Part shown: positions 60,223 through 64,000 of the stretch, one piece after another
Layout: each line of letters starts with the position of its first letter
Numbering within the stretch: the first letter of the stretch is position 1
DNA from: Saccharina japonica
Lineage: Eukaryota; Sar; Phaeophyceae; Laminariales; Laminariaceae
DNA: 64,000 bases
NCBI GenBank assembly: GCA_008828725.1
Contig: MEHQ01003854.1
Coordinates: 1,154,652-1,218,651 of the forward strand
Direction of reading: 5' to 3'
The notes under the pieces: generated by a model
Seen by the model: the letters and a program-made list of their open reading frames with translations, nothing else
Told to the model about the DNA's origin: nothing
Databases searched by the model: none
Position numbers and translations under genes: made by a program

Positions 60223-60768
60223 TAATAGAAGTTCTGGTATCGCCATCGCGGCTCGACGAGGACCCCTGGAGCTCCTATATGTGTATAAATGCATCAGTTC
60301 GGCACTTTTGCCAGAAACATACCGCCAGAGTCTCGTTCGGCACCCTGTTTTTTCCTTGGTGAGCCTCCAAGTAAGGCCTTAGCCTAAGAGCGTGGCTCCT
60401 GCCGCAGGCGATTCCTGTGCCGTCTACGCATGCTGCATCGTGTGCTCCCGTGCCATGTCATGTATCCCCATGCCCCCCTGGGCCTCCCGGCAAGTAGCGT
60501 AGCACTTCTATCCCAGCACCAACCACTACATGTTCATGTCGTTCTTTGGGTCCGTTCGGTCTGGCCGTCCGGTCCTCTGTTAAATGCTGAGACTGTGTTG
60601 ATTGAGTGTTGGAGACTTGTTTTTCCTCTTGAAAACAACTATATATATATGGACAGGGTGGGAACGCTTGGAATCTATGATATTCGCTGCGAAAATGGTT
60701 TCCTAACCATTCAGCAGCAATTCTTGAGGCACTACAAGTACACCCTTCCATTCCAACCGTGCTAGAGT

Positions 60769-61127
60769 CGGTCGCCCCGATGGTCTAGAGGTAACCTCGA
60801 ACGCTTCTGAACGTTGATGTCTGGAGTTCGAATCTCACGTGGGTCGGACTTTTGAGTTTATTTGCAAAAATAAATGAAAAACGGAATCAACTGCTGAGAG
60901 CGCCAATTAATAGTAGCGTGGGTAGGCACAATTCGATGCGAGTCGACGAGGGAAGGAAAGGCTGAAGTCTTCTCGCGATAAAAATGCAAGGCAATAACCG
61001 TAGTGGGGGAGGAGGGAGAGGAGCCTACTTTGTGACCCCGGATCTGAGTTACGACTAGGGAGGAGAGAGAAAGGAAGGGCGAAGATAATAAATGGGATGG
61101 ACAAAAAAAAAAAAAAAAAAAAAAAAG
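60769..61127 (+). mobile_element. tRNA-derived SINE (family C), full copy
   Basis: Head CGCCCCGATGGTCTAGAGG, with an anticodon-arm-like GCTTCTGAACG and B box GGAGTTCGAATCTC. The body is as in the other copies, ending in an A tail of about 23. Near-identical to the inverted copy at 57.7-58.1 kb, hence young or duplicated. Confidence 0.85.
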
Positions 61128-61419
61128 TGGTCGTTTAGAGGAAGTTGAGACACGCCCTCAGCCCTGATAATTGAGAATGCTTCGAAACGACACGTTATGA
61201 TCAGTCGGTCGTTCTGTTGAACCCATCAATCAATCAATCAATCGATCGCCTATTATACGATGGCACCCAGCACGTGGTCCTACAGTAATAAATGTGACAC
61301 ATAGTATTCTGTAAAGCAAGGGTGTTACGTAATGTTACCGGTAATGGTGCGGTGCTCTTTTCTTGATCGTCTCAGCTGCTTGCGTTTTTTGTACCCGCCG
61401 TCTTTCCGCCACCTCGCGC

Positions 61420-61720
61420 GCTTCTTCGTATCTACGGCGTGTCGTGCGGAATCGATTGGATACGACTCGACTCGGCATGATACTATTCGATTCGGTATGA
61501 CCTGATTCGATATAGTTCGATTCAATATGATATGATTCGATCCGATATGCCTCGATTTCAATTTGACTCGATTCGATATGATCGAACCAATGGTATTCTC
61601 GATTCGATATTACTCGGCTCCATACGCAGTAAATTCCAGACTCGGTGTGGTTCTATTCGGTATGGCTCAATTCGATGTGATTCAACTCGATAGGCTTCGA
61701 TTCGATGTTTTGATCGATTC
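61420..61720. repeat. Degenerate ATTCGATATGA minisatellite
   Basis: Over 15 diverged units with CGATTCGATATGA-like cores, immediately upstream of the exon at 61776. Confidence 0.75.
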
Positions 61721-61775
61721 AACTCTAATTCTGTTTGCTGTTCGTGCTACTGTCGGGGCTGCTGTTGCTTTCCAG

Positions 61776-61895
61776 GCGCGTGCCGGAGCGCGGCGGAGCG
61801 ACTGCATGCGCTCCTGCCTCTGGCTCGTGGCCTTGGCCATCGTGGCCACATGGGCGTACTTAGTCATATCATTCGTCTTCGGGAGCGGAAGCCAG
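61776..61895 (+). CDS. Internal exon coding a membrane anchor
   Basis: Acceptor TTGCTTTCCAG, donor CAG/GTGAGA, 120 nt, phase 0 at both ends. It codes 40 residues: a basic, Cys-containing lead (ARAGARRSDCMRSC) and one hydrophobic helix (LWLVALAIVATWAYLVISFVF), then GSGSQ. Basic residues before the helix suggest an N-in, type II single-pass topology. The parent gene is unknown; the exon at 42962-43072 joins in frame. Downstream exons were not found before the window ends. Confidence 0.6.
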
Positions 61896-61962
61896 GTGAG
61901 ACAGAGAGGCAAGACAGACAGAAAGACAGAAGACAGGCACCACAGACATGTGCATGTATATA

Positions 61963-62232
61963 TAGGGCTGGGCGCTGGCACAGTATGTACTGGGAGTAGT
62001 AGTCTACTGGCAGTAGTAATCTACTGATTGACCCGGCCAGTACATTCGCCAGTAGGTGTTTTCTCATGTACGTCCAAGAAACACGCCATATTATAGTACG
62101 GAAACCCACCAAATGCGTTTCGGAAGGAGAGAGGAGAAAGTAGAGACAATATACTGCTGTAATCCAGTGTACTGATTGACTTTGACGACAGTATACATCG
62201 CTACTGACTGAGTCAGCCAGTGCCCAGCCCTA
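61963..62232. mobile_element. hAT-type MITE, 270 bp
   Basis: Terminal inverted repeats TAGGGCTGGGCGCTGGC and (reverse) TAGGGCTGGGCACTGGC, one mismatch in 17. Both sides carry the 8-bp duplication TGTATATA (61955-61962 and 62233-62240). TIR sequence and 8-bp target are typical of hAT elements. No transposase inside. Confidence 0.85.
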
Positions 62233-63139
62233 TGTATATACGAGTATATACGAGGGTACAGCAGTGTGTACATGGGTGCCCCGACTGAAGAGAGGCGTCG
62301 TATACGCCGAAAACGCCCCTCTAAACTAACAACGCACCTCTAAACTAACGTTATCTCTTATCCACAGCAGTGGGAAATATCTAAATATTTATAAAAATGA
62401 AGAAACAACAGCTACTGCTGTGAGACGGAGGATTTCGTCAATAACTCATCTTTGCAAGCGGTGTGTGATATTTACTTCGACCGAGCGTAAAACGGGTTTT
62501 ATATAGATATAGCTTTGGTGTACATAGGCGGGTTCAGCCAATTTGACCTCTCTTGTATATATGTGCTACGTACTCGTATTCTCTTTTATGTATATGAACA
62601 GTGTGCCCTCTCTTCTTGATAGTGTATGCATATGTGCCGTACGTACGTACATAGAACGCGCAAGATAACACCCCTCCCCGGGCTGGATGATGTATAGTAT
62701 CACTCTATGATACGGTATGACATGGTTGTATGTTGTGGTATATTTTATCGCTCTATGATGTGATTTGATAGGTATTAATAGCACATCCGCTGGGATGAAT
62801 TATGTCCTACACAGTACATATCATACGTACCTGGTATACTATGTAGAAGTATCACAGTTATTTAATAGTAAGTCACCCAAAAAACTGTCTTTTTAAGAAA
62901 AAAAGAAAAGTGCAACCCAACGCCCAATCCCATGGCCTACTTAGCTATACTCAAAATCATACCTGCTATTATTGCCAAAAATGGTGGCTTTTTCGACGAA
63001 ATTGGGTTAAGGAGCCCCTTGGTTCAGAAACCATTTTAGACAAAAAGTGCCTACCTCTACGTATGGTAGCACGGGTCAGTGACTTCAGTACTTGCGTGTG
63101 GTAAGTTGTGGAATTATATTTTTTTGCATCTGACTGACT

Positions 63140-63830
63140 GACAGACTGACTGCCGCGGCGTTCTTGGCTCGATGTGTGTGTTTTGCTGGCATGTGTGTGT
63201 TTTTATCGGCTCGTGTTTGTTTGCTTGACATGCGTGTGTTTTGTTGACATGCGTGCGTTTTGTTGATATGGGTGCGTTTTGTTGGTATGGGTGTGTTTTA
63301 TCGGCATGTGTTTGTTTAGTTGACATGCGTGTGTTTTGTTGACATGCGTGCGTTTTGTTGATATGGGTGCGTTTTGTTGGTATGGGTGTGTTTTATCGGC
63401 ATGTGTTTGTTCTGTTGACATGTGTGTGTTGTTGACATTCGTGTTTTTTAGTGGCATGCGCTTGTTTTATTGACATGTGTATGTTTATTGACATGCGTGC
63501 GTTTTAGTGGCATTTGTGTGTTTTGTTTACATGTGTGTGTGTTTAGTGGCATGCGTGTGCTTTATTGGCACGCGCGTGTTTAGTTGACGTGTGTTTTGTT
63601 GACATTTGTGTGTTTTGTGTACATGTGTGTGTTTAGTGGCATGTGTGTGTGTGTCTTACTGACATGCGTGTGTTTTATTGGCATTTGCGTGTTTTGTTTA
63701 GATGTGTGCGTGTAAGTGGCATGTGTGTGCTTTATTGGCATTTGTGTGTTTTGTTGACATGTGTTTTGTTGACACGTGGTTGTTCTATTGACTTGTGTTT
63801 TGTTGATATATGTGTGTTTTTTCTTAGCTA
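63140..63830. repeat. ~19-bp minisatellite, TGTTTTGTTGACATGCGTG type
   Basis: About 35 diverged units over 690 bp, with higher-order duplication (about 115 bp) near 63220-63420. Open frames through it are Thr/His/Lys repeats without gene context. Confidence 0.9.
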
Positions 63831-64000
63831 ATGTACGAAGAGTAACCAGAACCCCTAGATGGACCCAAAAATCTTGTATTCCCCTATGTTTCCGCACCGT
63901 AATTGGTCAGGATAACTCTTGCATTTGCCCCCCCGTAATTATGATGTCAAGTTGCTTGGCTTTCTTCGCAACCCAAGTAATAACTACCGTACCCATGTAG

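Larger units (their letters stand above)
43073..61775. other. Repeat-dominated region without a confident gene
   Basis: Apart from the elements listed separately, I see only fragments with weak coding character. One is an open frame ending at 45494 with an acidic tail (DDSDVEENESDDG), possibly a last exon after a TAG acceptor near 45396. Another is an open stretch at 60430-60765. Neither has support from a family or from neighbouring exons. Confidence 0.5.
61896..64000. other. Downstream region to the window end
   Basis: Holds a hAT-type MITE (61963-62232), AT-rich filler and a long minisatellite (63.14-63.83 kb). No further exon recognised. Confidence 0.5.

Noticed and set aside
63114..63897. 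Thr/His/Lys-rich repeat protein on the minus strand
   Set aside because: The reading frame is a by-product of the ~19-bp minisatellite and shows no splice or promoter context.

Overview
This window looks like nuclear DNA of an intron-rich eukaryote. Genes are cut into short exons (about 30 to 450 nt) with GT-AG borders and introns of 0.3 to over 5 kb. Non-LTR retrotransposons, tRNA-derived SINEs, MITEs, minisatellites and poly-C/poly-G tracts fill the introns and gaps. The style (dense introns, neighbouring genes on opposite strands, CTG/GTAC-rich filler, a run of Ns) fits a photosynthetic stramenopile, most likely a brown alga similar to Ectocarpus. That assignment is an inference; no marker gene here proves it. 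Exon coordinates were built by hand from splice signals, reading-frame phase and protein-family logic.

Layout. (1) 507-9292, minus: a VPS39/Vam6-type gene (HOPS/CORVET vesicle tethering) whose 3' part runs off the left edge. (2) 9710-16661, plus: a GNAT-fold acetyltransferase, apparently with a long acidic, Ala-rich C-terminal extension. It shares a 417-bp divergent promoter region with VPS39. (3) 18887-25595, plus: a six-exon PX-domain protein with a Cys in place of the usual phosphoinositide-binding Arg. (4) 29363-42489, minus: a seven-exon, 375-residue protein with twelve CxxC motifs in six tandem units and a basic nuclear-type tail. This is the most unusual gene here. (5) 42962-43072, plus: first exon of a gene divergent from (4). 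An in-phase exon with a membrane anchor lies at 61776-61895 and may belong to it. No other convincing gene was seen from 43 kb to the end.

The rest is mobile DNA. LINE-A ends in poly(C) only a few bases after its stop codon and shares its 3' end with a short element, SINE-A. LINE-B (endonuclease plus reverse transcriptase, 52.6-56.4 kb) ends in (CA)n and shares its 3' end with a 0.7-kb partner; one partner copy has jumped into LINE-B's own reverse transcriptase with a target duplication. A tRNA-derived SINE family, a TTAA-flanked MITE family, a GGGGGACCATAGTAAA MITE family, a hAT-type MITE with an 8-bp target duplication and a 409-bp foldback element with a perfect 58-bp inverted repeat complete the picture.

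Functionally the conserved genes point to endomembrane traffic (VPS39, PX protein) beside two proteins of unknown target (acetyltransferase, CxxC array). Physical neighbourhood in a genome of this kind does not imply a shared pathway.
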